This document shows positions 34,001 through 43,200 of a DNA stretch of 64,000 bases, piece by piece. The notes under the pieces are model-generated. The model had not been told where the DNA came from, did no database searches, and saw nothing but the letters and a program-made list of their open reading frames with translations. Positions within the stretch are counted from its first letter, which is position 1. Every line of letters begins with the position of its first letter. The stretch is from Amycolatopsis sp. FDAARGOS 1241 (lineage in GTDB: Bacteria > Actinomycetota > Actinomycetes > Mycobacteriales > Pseudonocardiaceae). Both the position numbers and the translations under genes were made by a program. The DNA is taken from assembly GCF_016889705.1 (NCBI RefSeq), contig NZ_CP069526.1, forward strand, positions 2,170,001 through 2,234,000, given 5' to 3'.

Positions 34001-35695
34001 GTGCCGCGTGGTGAGGGGGACGGCTGGGAAGTGCCGTCCGACAGCGAGGAGGACCGCCGGGGGCGGCCGGATCTCGCGGACCCGGACAGTTTCGCGGGCG
34101 TGGACGAGCTGGGGGCGCGCGCCCATGACGAGGGCGACGACGTCGACCCCGACCTGGACGCGCCGGACGCCGCGTACACGGTCGGCGGAGGCGCGCGTGG
34201 TGGCATCGGCGGGATCGGGCAGCTGGGTGACAACCTGGCGACCGGGCCGGTACCGGACCTGATCGCGCAGGAAGACCAGGAGCTGCACGAACTCGACGAC
34301 CAGGGGGTCGAGGCGGAACTCCAGGATCCGAACGGCCCGCAGGCCCGCCGGGAGCTGCTCGCCGTCGAGGCGGAGCTGAACCAGCGGTGGCCGGAGACGA
34401 AGCTCGAGCCCAGCCTGGCGCGGATCCAGGCGCTGGTCACGCTGCTGGGCGAGCCGAACCGCGGTTACCCCGTGCTGCACGTCGCCGGGACCAACGGCAA
34501 GGGGTCGGTCAGCCGCATGATCGACGCGCTGCTCACCCGCATGGGCCTGCGCGTCGGCCGGTACACGAGCCCCCACCTGCAGCTCGTCACGGAGCGGATC
34601 GCGCTCGACGGGCAGCCCATCTCGGCCGCGCGGTACGTCGAGCTGTTCCAGGACGTCGCCCCATACGTGTCGATGGTCGACGGCGCCAGTGAAGACGGCG
34701 TGTCCATGAGCAAGTTCGAGGTGCTCACCGGCATGGCGTTCGCCGCGTTCTCCGACGCGCCCGTGGAAGCCGCGGTGCTCGAGGCGGGCATGGGCGGTGC
34801 GTGGGACGCCACGAACGTCGCCGATGCCGACGTCGCCGTGATCACCCCCATCGGCCTCGACCACGCCGAGTACCTCGGCCCGACGGCCGTCGACGCGGCG
34901 CGCGAGAAGGCCGGGATCATCAAACCCGGGTCCGTCGCGGTCATCGCCGAGCAGGACCAGGAAGTGCTGAACGTGCTGCTCAAGCGCGCGGTCGAGGTCG
35001 ATGCCGCCGTGGCGCGGGCCGGCAGCGAGTTCGGCGTGCTCGAGCGCGAGGTCGCCGTCGGCGGGCAGCTGCTGAAGCTGCAGGGTCTGGGCGGGGTGTA
35101 CGACGAGATCTTCCTGCCCCTGCACGGCGCCCACCAGGCGGCCAACGCGGCGCTCGCGCTCGCGGCCGTCGAGGCGTTCTTCGGGGCGGGCAAGGACAAG
35201 CAGCTTGTGCTGGAGGCCGTTCGCGAGGCGTTCGCGGAGGTCGAGAACCCGGGCCGGCTCGAGCGCGTGCGCGCGGCGCCGGCGGTGCTGGTCGACGCCG
35301 CGCACAACCCGATGGGCGCGCAGGCGCTGGCGAAGGCGGTCACCGACGAATTCGCGTTCCGCCGGCTGGTCGCGGTCGTCGCGGTGATGGGGGACAAGGA
35401 CGCCGCCGGTATCCTCGAAGCGCTCGAACCCGTGGTCACCGACGTCGTCGTCACCCGCAATTCGGCCCCGCGATCGATGCCGCTGGACGAGCTCACGCAG
35501 CTCGCCGCGTCGATCTTCGGCGAGGAGCGCGTGCTGAGCGAGCCCGACCTGGAGACGGCGATCGAAACGGCCATCGGCCTCGTGGAGCAGTCCGACGACC
35601 CGGAGGAACCACTCGCCGGCGGCGGTGTGCTGGTCACAGGCTCGGTGGTCACCGCGGGCGACGCCCGCACCCTGTTCGGGAAGGAACCGGCATGA
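34001..35695 (+). CDS. folC: Bifunctional folylpolyglutamate synthase / dihydrofolate synthase
   Basis: 564 residues, about 110 longer than usual. The Mur-ligase-like ATPase core starts near residue 125 (NQRWPETKLEPSLARI) with P-loop HVAGTNGKGSVSR and GRYTSPHLQLVTERI. It continues with EAGMGGAWDATN and ITPIGLDHAEYLG, and the C-terminal domain has VLVDAAHNPMGAQAL. It adds glutamate to dihydropteroate and folates. The N-terminal extension is acidic and low-complexity (PSDSEEDRRGRPDLADPDSF). GTG 34001 follows GAGGGAG, and coding bias extends through the extension, so it seems real. TAGACT (33954-33959) is a likely -10. It overlaps the DUF4233 gene by ATGA. Confidence 0.93.
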   Translation: MPRGEGDGWEVPSDSEEDRRGRPDLADPDSFAGVDELGARAHDEGDDVDPDLDAPDAAYTVGGGARGGIGGIGQLGDNLATGPVPDLIAQEDQELHELDDQGVEAELQDPNGPQARRELLAVEAELNQRWPETKLEPSLARIQALVTLLGEPNRGYPVLHVAGTNGKGSVSRMIDALLTRMGLRVGRYTSPHLQLVTERIALDGQPISAARYVELFQDVAPYVSMVDGASEDGVSMSKFEVLTGMAFAAFSDAPVEAAVLEAGMGGAWDATNVADADVAVITPIGLDHAEYLGPTAVDAAREKAGIIKPGSVAVIAEQDQEVLNVLLKRAVEVDAAVARAGSEFGVLEREVAVGGQLLKLQGLGGVYDEIFLPLHGAHQAANAALALAAVEAFFGAGKDKQLVLEAVREAFAEVENPGRLERVRAAPAVLVDAAHNPMGAQALAKAVTDEFAFRRLVAVVAVMGDKDAAGILEALEPVVTDVVVTRNSAPRSMPLDELTQLAASIFGEERVLSEPDLETAIETAIGLVEQSDDPEEPLAGGGVLVTGSVVTAGDARTLFGKEPA

Positions 35696-36093
35696 GCGAG
35701 ACCCCGGCGGTCACGCCGCCGCCCAAGGACCCGATGAAGGGCTTCCGCGGCGTGCTCTCGGGCACGCTGATCATGGAGGCCATCACCGTCGCGCTCGCGC
35801 TGCCGGTGGTCAACAAGCTCGGCGGCGGTATCACCACCGCCACGGGCTGGACGGTCATCGGGATCGCCGTGGCGCTGCTCGTGCTGTGCGGCCTGCTGAA
35901 GCACCCGTGGGCGGTGCCGGTGGTGCTCGTGCTGCAGGTCGCGCTCATCGCGCTGGCCTTCGTGCTGCCCGCCATCGCGATTCTGGGCGCGATCTTCCTC
36001 GCCGCGTTCCTCTGGTTCCTGCACCTGCGCCGCGACGTCGCCCGCCGGATGGCAGCCGGGACGCTGCCCAGCCAGCAGCAACAGCAGCGCTGA
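35692..36093 (+). CDS. DUF4233 membrane protein
   Basis: 133 residues with about four hydrophobic segments (18-36, 44-64, 69-85 and 88-105). The start overlaps the folC stop (ATGA). The N-terminal PMKGFRGVLSGTLIMEAITV and the C-terminal FLWFLHLRRDVARRM are typical of the actinobacterial DUF4233 family, which nearly always follows folC. The function is unknown; the coupling suggests it is made at a fixed ratio to FolC. The C-terminus is a Gln run. Confidence 0.88.
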   Translation: MSETPAVTPPPKDPMKGFRGVLSGTLIMEAITVALALPVVNKLGGGITTATGWTVIGIAVALLVLCGLLKHPWAVPVVLVLQVALIALAFVLPAIAILGAIFLAAFLWFLHLRRDVARRMAAGTLPSQQQQQR

Positions 36094-36134
36094 GGACGAT
36101 TACCGGAAGGCCACTGCGCATCGTCGCACTCAGC
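36089..36134 (+). terminator. Hairpin at the end of the folC operon
   Basis: GCTGAG-GACGAT (36089-36100) can pair with ATCGTC (36120-36125) and CTCAGC (36129-36134), with a 3-nt bulge. It overlaps the DUF4233 stop and lies before the convergent epoxide hydrolase. Confidence 0.5.
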
Positions 36135-36145
36135 CCCGGTGGCGT

Positions 36146-37318
36146 TCACCGATGAGTGGCCAGCACGGCCGCGAGGCCTTCTTGCAGATCCTGGACAAAA
36201 TACCCCGGAACCTCCAGTGACGGGAAATGCCCACCGGATTCAGGCGACCTCCACCGGACGATCTGCCGGTACCGCTCCTGCGCCCAGGGGCGCGGACACT
36301 TCTCGATGTCGCGGGGATACATGGTGATTGCCGACGGCACGTCCACCCGAAGTTCGGGGTCCAGCGAGTTGTGGCTTTCGTAGTAAATGCGGGCTGCCGA
36401 TGCGCCGGTCCGCGTCAGCCAGTACAGGGTGACGTCGTCGAGAATGCGGTCTCGGGAAATCGTCTCGAACGGGCTGTCTTCGGTATCCGTCCACTCGGCG
36501 AACTTGTCAAGGATCCAGGCGAGGAGCCCGACCGGTGAGTCGACGAGCGAGTAGCCGATGGTCTGCGGCCGGGTCGCCTGCTGCTTCGCGTACGCCGCGC
36601 GGTGGAGCCAGAAATCGTGGGTTTCTTCGGTCCACTCGCGCTCGACCGCCGTCAGCCCGTCCGTTGTCAACCCGGGCGGTGCCTCCGCGAACGTCGTGTG
36701 GATCCCGAGAACGTGCGCCGGGAACCTGCCGCCGAGAACCGTGGTGATATTGCCTCCCCAGTCGCCGCCGTGGGCTGCGAACTCGTCGTAGCCGAGCCTG
36801 CCCATCAGTTCCACCCAGGCGGCCGCGATCTTTTCGGTTCCCCATCCGGTGGTGGCCGGCTTGTCGCTGTAACCAAAGCCTGGTAACGACGGAGCCACAA
36901 CGTGGAACGCCGGCGCGTCGGCGGTTTTCGGATCTGCCAGCTCGTCCACTACATCGATGAACTCGGCAATGCTGCCTGGCCAGCCGTGCGTCAAGAGCAG
37001 AGGAGTGGCATCAGCGCGCGTGGATCGGCGGTGGAGGAAGTGGATTCCCAGCTCGTCAATGGTCGTGCGGAACTGGCCGATCTGGTTGAGGCGCTCTTCG
37101 AACGACCGCCAGTTGTACCCGGTGCGCCAGTAGTTCACGACGTCGACGAGGTCGGCGAGAGGAACCCCCTGTTCCCATCGGCGAGGGCCGGGCGCGGCGC
37201 GATGGACCGTCTCGGCTTCCGGCAGCCGCGCCGCGGCCAATCGTGCGTGCAGATCGTCGAGGTCGGCGTCAGACGCGTGGGCTTCGAATGCTTGCACGTC
37301 GCCGGTTTGCCGGTTCAT
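36146..37318 (-). CDS. Epoxide hydrolase (EHN-type alpha/beta hydrolase)
   Basis: 390 residues. The N-terminal EHN domain (about 5-110; VQAFEAHASDADLDDLHARL, WRTGYNWRSFEERLNQ) is typical of microsomal-type epoxide hydrolases. The core has the HGWPGS oxyanion motif, the nucleophile Asp in HGGDWGGN, and a late GGHFPSLE with the catalytic His. These enzymes open epoxides to diols in a two-step ester mechanism. ATG 37318 follows GGAGGGGG and overlaps the stop of a 30-residue upstream ORF (ATGA). It is divergent from a CGNR regulator across repeated operators. The substrate is unknown. Confidence 0.9.
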   Translation of the reverse strand: MNRQTGDVQAFEAHASDADLDDLHARLAAARLPEAETVHRAAPGPRRWEQGVPLADLVDVVNYWRTGYNWRSFEERLNQIGQFRTTIDELGIHFLHRRSTRADATPLLLTHGWPGSIAEFIDVVDELADPKTADAPAFHVVAPSLPGFGYSDKPATTGWGTEKIAAAWVELMGRLGYDEFAAHGGDWGGNITTVLGGRFPAHVLGIHTTFAEAPPGLTTDGLTAVEREWTEETHDFWLHRAAYAKQQATRPQTIGYSLVDSPVGLLAWILDKFAEWTDTEDSPFETISRDRILDDVTLYWLTRTGASAARIYYESHNSLDPELRVDVPSAITMYPRDIEKCPRPWAQERYRQIVRWRSPESGGHFPSLEVPGYFVQDLQEGLAAVLATHR

Positions 37319-37407
37319 GAGATGCCCCCTCCGGGGTGAGCCGACGTGGTGACAACGCCACGCTCGATGCCGGCCGCAATTTCGGTGACGCACCAGTGTG
37401 TGGACAT
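37315..37407 (-). CDS. Short ORF (30 codons) translationally coupled to the epoxide hydrolase
   Basis: ATG 37407 has a textbook ribosome site (AGGAGG, 4 nt spacing) and the 30-residue frame ends in TGA overlapping the hydrolase ATG. The peptide begins MSTHWCVTEIAAGIERG and ends in a Gly-rich tail, with a single Cys at position 6. It is too short for a domain. It may be a leader peptide that couples or attenuates translation, or a small functional peptide. I know of no family. Confidence 0.6.
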   Translation of the reverse strand: MSTHWCVTEIAAGIERGVVTTSAHPGGGIS

Positions 37408-37427
37408 GAGACCTCCTGGTCATCGGC

Positions 37428-37508
37428 GGAACCGGCGTGAGGCCAGCTGGAACCGGCTAAGACGGTTCTAGCACGTCACGATGTCGGCGGCAACCAGCTA
37501 AGGTGGTT
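37428..37508. promoter_or_regulatory. Repeated operator sites between the epoxide hydrolase and CGNR regulator
   Basis: GGAACCGGC occurs at 37428-37436 and 37449-37457 (21 bp apart). GAACCG-N7-CGGTTC (37450-37468) and AACCA-N7-TGGTT (37492-37508) are two inverted repeats, both with the spacer GCTAAG plus one base, centred about 41 bp apart. The second ends 2 bp before the regulator ATG. This arrangement suits autorepression and control of the divergent hydrolase. Confidence 0.6.
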
Positions 37509-37510
37509 CC

Positions 37511-38086
37511 ATGAGTGCTCGATTCCCTGACTTCCGTCTCGGTAAGGTGCTGGCGACCAGCTTCACGGGGACCCTGTCGGAACGTCATGGCGACGCTGTG
37601 GAGCGCATCCCCACGCCGAACCGGCTGGTCGACTGGCTGGCGGTGAGCGGCCTCGCCGTGGAGTCCTGCACCACCGCCCGGCTCGAACGCGCCCGGGAGC
37701 TGCGGGAAGCAATTCACACCGCCGCGACAGCGGCCGCGCGCCAAGACCCTCTCCCCGCGTCTGCTGTCCAGGTCATCAACGACTGCAGCACCCAGGGTCG
37801 GGCCGCGGCCATCCTGACGCCCGAGGGCAACCGGCAATGGCGCCTCAGCTCGGCTTCCTCCGTGGAAGACGCCCTGAGCGTCATCGCCGCCGACGCGATC
37901 AGCATCCTCGCCGGCGAACGAGACGGAAAACTGGCCTTGTGCGCATCGCCGACCTGCCAAGCCGCCTTCTTCGACACCAGCCAAAGCCGCACCCGCAGAT
38001 GGTGCGACATGAACACGTGCGGGAATCGCCAGAAGAAGGCGCGCTTCAATGCCAACCAGCGCAAGAACCCGAGATCGGCACAATAA
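37511..38086 (+). CDS. CGNR zinc-finger / ABATE-domain transcriptional regulator
   Basis: 191 residues. The N-terminal ABATE domain (about 1-130) is a stress-ligand-type region with ATSFTGTLSERHGDAVERIP and LRRSAR-like helices. The C-terminal CGNR zinc finger (about 145-188) has LCASPTCQAAFFDTSQSRTRRWCDMNTCGNRQKKARF, described here in two parts: CASPTC and CDMNTCGNR supply four Cys. Such proteins act as small-molecule-responsive DNA-binding regulators in actinobacteria. ATG 37511 directly follows the operator. Its likely target is the divergent epoxide hydrolase. Confidence 0.87.
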   Translation: MSARFPDFRLGKVLATSFTGTLSERHGDAVERIPTPNRLVDWLAVSGLAVESCTTARLERARELREAIHTAATAAARQDPLPASAVQVINDCSTQGRAAAILTPEGNRQWRLSSASSVEDALSVIAADAISILAGERDGKLALCASPTCQAAFFDTSQSRTRRWCDMNTCGNRQKKARFNANQRKNPRSAQ

Positions 38087-38177
38087 TCGCCTACCCTCGG
38101 TGCGTCTCCTCGCGTGTGCGACACAGCTGTCGCGCATAGGGCTGCGCAACGCCGAGCGCGGGAGAGCGACGTCGTAG

Positions 38178-38842
38178 GACCACGAAGTTCTCAACAACTG
38201 GTTGCGAGGTCCTCGACCACCGCAGGGAGAAGACCGGGAAGCGGCCCGACATGCTCGCCCTGGCGCGTATCGGGCGTTCTACGAGTGGCACACATCGACA
38301 GCCGCCGGATGGTCGACGGCTGGTTGTCCCGCAGCTTCCGCTGCGGCAGCCGCGTCGAGATTGTGTTCGGGATGCCTGCCTACCGCGACGCGAACACCGC
38401 GGACCAGACCACACCCGCCTTCGTGACAAACAGGCTCGCCGGCCGCGCCGCGACGGGGAAGGCAGGGCCGACATGTCGATCGCCCTCGTCGTGGCCGACG
38501 GCAAGGACATAGCGGCCGTCGCCGGCAACCACCCGGTCGGTCGTGACACGGAGCCGGCGCAGGTGCTGCGGGAGATCGGGCCGCCGTGTGCGCAACATCG
38601 TGGGGCTGACCGCCGGTGCGCTCGGCACGAGCCGGCGAGACCGACGTTCGGCCCGGAGGCCGTGTTCGTCCACGCGCCGGCGACGCGGACCTTCTCGCCG
38701 CCGCAAGCGTTCCAGTACTTCGGCGAGCTGAACGCCGAAGGCGGCAGCGGCGACCTGCGCGACGCCACCGGCGCCTCGCTGTGGTCGAAGACGCTGCGCC
38801 CGAGCACGCCGAGACCGACGTCACGCGAGCGTCGGCTAGGCT
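38178..38842 (+). pseudogene. Decayed PhoD-type alkaline phosphatase
   Basis: Scattered frames match the family in the right order: DHEVLNNW at 38178, [19 protein letters not shown] (about 38380-38403), [14 protein letters not shown] and AQVLREI (about 38480-38575), [10 protein letters not shown], then [20 protein letters not shown] and [14 protein letters not shown] to about 38810. The active-site His/Asp region LTADVHYT is destroyed. Many indels separate the pieces, and the N-terminal half is absent; 38087-38177 shows nothing recognisable. The remnant runs to 42 bp before the ndk start. I identify the family from memory of PhoD sequences. Confidence 0.65.
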
Positions 38843-38883
38843 CGCGCCCGGTAACACGAATCCGCACAAGGAGAAACACCGTC

Positions 38884-39294
38884 GTGACTGAACGCACGCT
38901 GGTCCTCGTCAAGCCCGATGGCGTCGCGCGCGGCCTCGTCGGCGAGGTCATCTCGCGCATCGAGCGCAAGGGCCTGAAGCTGGCCGCCCTCGAGCTGCGC
39001 ACCGTGGAGCGCTCACTGGCCGAGGAGCACTACGCCGAGCACAAGGAGCGCCCGTTCTTCGGCGACCTGCTGGAGTTCATCACGTCGGGCCAGGTCGTCG
39101 CGATCGCCGTGGAGGGGCCGCGCGCCATCGCCGCGTTCCGCCAGCTGGCCGGCGGCACCGACCCGGTCGAGAAGGCCACGCCGGGCACCCTGCGCGGCGA
39201 CTACGGCCTCGAGACCCAGTTCAACCTGGTACACGGCTCGGACTCCCCGGAGTCGGCCGAGCGTGAGCTGAAGCTGTGGTTCCCGGACCTGTGA
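38884..39294 (+). CDS. ndk: Nucleoside diphosphate kinase
   Basis: 136 residues, the normal length. [19 protein letters not shown] opens the fold, [17 protein letters not shown] and [18 protein letters not shown] follow, and [15 protein letters not shown] holds the phosphate-accepting His. It moves phosphate between NTPs and NDPs. The GTG at 38884 follows AAGGAGA. It normally sits just after folC-DUF4233; here 2.8 kb of accessory DNA intervenes. A terminator follows. Confidence 0.97.
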   Translation: MTERTLVLVKPDGVARGLVGEVISRIERKGLKLAALELRTVERSLAEEHYAEHKERPFFGDLLEFITSGQVVAIAVEGPRAIAAFRQLAGGTDPVEKATPGTLRGDYGLETQFNLVHGSDSPESAERELKLWFPDL

Positions 39295-39304
39295 GCCGGG
39301 CCCG

Positions 39305-39340
39305 AAGCCGGGGCGGTGCCGAGCGCGCCGCCCCGGCTTT
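39305..39340 (+). terminator. Terminator of ndk
   Basis: AAGCCGGGGCGG (39305-39316) pairs perfectly with CCGCCCCGGCTT (39328-39339) around an 11-nt loop, followed by a short T-run. Confidence 0.85.
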
Positions 39341-39369
39341 CCCTTGTCCGCCAACTGTTTCGAGGTGCC

Positions 39370-40098
39370 ATGACCACGTTGCCGCTGCCCGCCCGTGACT
39401 ACCTCCCGCACCTGCGCGCGCTCACGACGTCCTTCACCGACGTGGCGCGCTCGGCCGACGCGGGCGTGGCCGTGCCGGACTGCGCCGGCTGGACGTGGCC
39501 CGACCTTGTGACGCACCTGGGTAACGTGCACCGCTGGTCCGCGACGGTCGTGCGTACCGGCGAGCCGCAGAAGCAGGAGTTCTCGACTCCGGCGGACGGC
39601 GACCTCGCCGGCTGGTACGCCGAGAGCGCGGCCGTGCTGCTGGCGGCGCTCGAAGACGCCGATCCCGGCGACCGGTGCTGGCACTTCTGCGGCACCGCGA
39701 AGACGAAAGCGTTCTGGTTCCGCCGCCAGGTCCACGAAACCGCGGTGCACCTGGTCGACGCTCACCGCTGCGCCGGGTCCACGCCGGCCCTCGACCCGCT
39801 CGTCTCCGCCGACGGCGTCGACGAGGTGCTGGGCGCGATGCTGCCGCGGATCACGCGCTGGCACGAACCGCCGCCGCTCGCCGCTCCGCTCACGCTGCGC
39901 GCCACGGACACCGGGCACACGTGGACGCTCGTCCCCGGGGCGCTGCCCGCGCTGGGCGAAGCCGAGCCCGCCGCCGTCGTCGAAGCCACCGCGCAGGAGC
40001 TGCTGACGCTGCTCTGGAAGCGCGGCCAGGTCACGCCGCACGTGACGGGCGACGAGGACCTGGCGCACGCGTTCCTCAAGGCACCGCTGACGCCCTGA
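39370..40098 (+). CDS. Maleylpyruvate isomerase family (DinB-like, MDMPI) protein
   Basis: 242 residues. The N-terminal four-helix DinB-like domain has CAGWTWPDLVTHLGNVHRW with the first metal His and RRQVHETAVHLVDAHR with later ones, matching the mycothiol-dependent maleylpyruvate isomerase N domain. The C-terminal part (from about 165) is the small MDMPI_C-like domain. Members use mycothiol, the actinobacterial thiol, or have unknown roles; no gentisate pathway gene is nearby, so the reaction is open. The ATG at 39370 has a weak ribosome site (GAGGTG). Confidence 0.82.
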   Translation: MTTLPLPARDYLPHLRALTTSFTDVARSADAGVAVPDCAGWTWPDLVTHLGNVHRWSATVVRTGEPQKQEFSTPADGDLAGWYAESAAVLLAALEDADPGDRCWHFCGTAKTKAFWFRRQVHETAVHLVDAHRCAGSTPALDPLVSADGVDEVLGAMLPRITRWHEPPPLAAPLTLRATDTGHTWTLVPGALPALGEAEPAAVVEATAQELLTLLWKRGQVTPHVTGDEDLAHAFLKAPLTP

Positions 40099-40210
40099 CC
40101 GCTTCGGCCCGTTCTGAGCCATTCAGGCGGCGTTCACCGGGAAGCCTTCCGTCGGCCGCGCCGGTCGACTTTGCTGGGCCGAGATCACTCACTCGATACT
40201 GGGGTACCTG

Positions 40211-43200
40211 GTGAAGAAGTCCCGCTCCGTGCTGCGCCGCGCCCTTTTCCCGGCGCTCGGCGCGCTGTTCACCACCGTCGTCACGGTGCCGGCGCACGCC
40301 GATCCACTGGCCGCGCCGCTCGGCCCGCCGCCGGTCGAAGGCGCCCGGGTGGCCTCGTCGGCGCGCGAAGCACCCGTCACGGCCGGTGTCACTCCCGACG
40401 ACGGGATCGAGGCCGGCAGCGCCACCACGTCCGTCGCGCCCGGGCTGCAGCTCACGCAGTTCGACCGCTTCGACCCGGCCGGCTGGATCCGCGGCGACAC
40501 GCTCACCGTCGACCTCACGAGCAAGGTCCTGAAGCCGACGTACCTGAACCCCGGCACGGTTTCCGCGCGCACACCGCTCTCGCAGCAGCTGGCGCGCACC
40601 GGCGCGGTCGCCGGCGTGAACGGCGACTTCTTCGATATCAACGCGACCGGCGCGCCCGAAGGTGTCGGCATCTCCGACGGGCAGCTGCAGAACGCGCCGG
40701 TCGCCGGGCACAACACCACCGCCGCAATCACCGACGACGGCCGCGCGAAGCTCACCGACATCTTCCTCGAAGCGTCGGTGACCTTGCCGGGGGGCACACT
40801 GTGCCGGCCACGAACTTCAACAGCCCCGTGCTGGGCAAGGACGCGCTCGGCGTCTACACGCCGCTATGGGGCGCTTCGGCGCGCGCGACGTCCGTCGCGG
40901 GCGCACAACGCGTCGCCGAGGTCGAGGTGCGCGACGGCAAGGTGACGCAGGTGCGCACCCAGCCCGCCGACGGCCCGATCCCCGCGGGCAGCACGCTGCT
41001 GCTCGGCCGCGAGGCCGGGGCGGACGCGCTTGCGGCGCTGAAGGTCGGTGACCAGGTCGGCGTCTCGTACGCGCCGCGTTCCGACGCCGGCAAGATCGCC
41101 GTCGCCGTGGGCGGCAACGAGGCGCTGCTCAAGGACGGGCAGCTGCAGCAGGTGGACGACACCACGCTCGCGCCGCGCACCGGCGTCGGCTTTTCGGCCG
41201 ACGGCACGAAGATGTGGTTCATCACCGTCGACGGGCGGCAGGCCGACAGCCGCGGCATGACCGAGCTCGAACTGGCCCGCCGGCTCATGGCGCTCGGCGC
41301 GGACGACGCGATCAACCTCGACGGCGGCGGCTCGTCCACGCTGCTCGCGCGCGGTGAGGGCGAGGCCGCGCCGAGCGTGCGCAACGCTCCGAGCGACGGC
41401 GGGGAACGCCTGGTGCCCAACGGGATCGGCATCACAACCGCGCCGGGCAGCGGGAAGCTCACCGGCTTCGCGCCGGCTCCGGCGCAGAACACGAAGAACG
41501 CCACACGAGTCCTTTCCGGACTGTCGCGCGTGCTCGTCGCCGACGGCCACGACGAGACGGGTGCGGCCGTCGCGGCGCACCCGCGGTGGACGACGTCGGA
41601 TCCGGCGCGCGCCACGGTGACCGACAATGTGCTCACCGCTCACGCCGGCCACCGGAACGCCGGCGAGCGCGAAGCGTTTCGGTGACCGCGCGCGACGGCA
41701 AGGCTTCGGGCGCGACCACCATTTCGGTGCTGGGCAAGCCGGTTCGCCTAGGCACGAGCACTGTACAGGTCGCGCTCTCGGGTGCCGGCGCGCAGAGCAC
41801 GTTTCAGGTCTACGGCTACGACGCCGACGGTTACGGCACGTGGGTCGAACCGCGTGACGTCAAACTCGACTACGACCCGGCCGTGGTCGACGTGCAGCCG
41901 TCGGGCGACGGGTTCCGGGTCACCGCCAAGGCGGCCTCGGGCGCCACCGCGATCACCGTGCACGCGGGCGGGCTCACCGAGCACCTGGCCGCGTCCGTCG
42001 GCACCGAGCCGCACGTGGCGTCTCCTTTGGACGGTCCCGCCGGCTGGAGCGCGGCGGTGTACCCGGCCGTGGTCGGGGCGGCGCTGGCGCCGGCCGAAGG
42101 CCACGACGGCGGGCAGGGCCTGGCGCTCGACTACCGCCTCACCGGAACCACGGCCACGCGCGCGGCGTACGTGAACGCGGCGACGCCCCTGGCCGTGCCG
42201 TCCGGCACGCAGAAGATCGGCCTGTGGGTCGACGGCGACGGCAAGGGCGCGTGGCTGCGGGCGGAGCTGCACGACGCGGCCAATGTCGCGTCCATCGTGG
42301 ACCTGTCGCTGAGCGTCGACTGGACCGGCTGGCGCTACGTCACGGCGAACGTGCCCGCGGGCCTGCCCGACGGCCAGCGCCTCACGCGCTTCTACGCCGT
42401 GGAGAACGTGCCCGATCAGCAGTACGAGGGCCACCTCGTGTTCGACGACCTGACCTTCGAGGTCGCGCCGTCGACGCCGGTGCCCGCCGACCCGGCCGTG
42501 CCCGACCCGGCGCTCGTCACCGACGGCACGCTCGGCACCGGCGGGCTGCGGATCGCCGTCGTCAGCGACGCGCAGTTCACCGCCGACGCACCGGACGGGC
42601 CGCTGGTGGCGCAGGCGCGGCGCGCGATGCGGGAGGCCGTGGCAGCGAAGCCGGATCTGGTATTGATCAACGGCGACCTCGTCGACCGCGGCACCGCACC
42701 CGACTTCGCGCTGGCGCGCCAGGTGATCGGCGAGGAGCTCGACGGCAAGGTGCCGTGGTACTACGTGCCCGGCAACCACGAAGCCGAGGGCGGCAACGGG
42801 CTCGCGAACTTCCAGGCCGCGTTCGGCGTCACGCACCAGGTCGTGGACGTGCACGGCATCCGGCTCGTGCTCCTGGACTCTTCGCGCGGTTCGCTGCGCG
42901 CGGGCGGCTTCGACCAGGTGCGGATGCTGCGCGACGTGCTCGATGGCGCCGAGCACGACCGGTCCGTTCGCGGCGTCGTGGTCGCGATGCACCACCCCGT
43001 GAAGGACCCGAGCCCAACGGGCAACTCACAGCTGGGCGACCGCAAGGAAGCCGATCTGCTGCAGACGTGGCTCACCGATTTCGAGCAGTCCTCCGGCAAG
43101 CAGGCGGCCGCGATCGCGTCGCATGCCGGAGAGTTCAGCCTCTCGCGCACCGACGGCGTGCCGTACCTGGTCAACGGCAACTCCGGCAAGACACCCGCGG

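Noticed and set aside
38087..38883. Continuous plus-strand frame fused upstream of ndk
   Set aside because: ndk starts at GTG 38884 with its own ribosome site; the upstream part belongs to the decayed phosphatase and is only by chance open in that frame.
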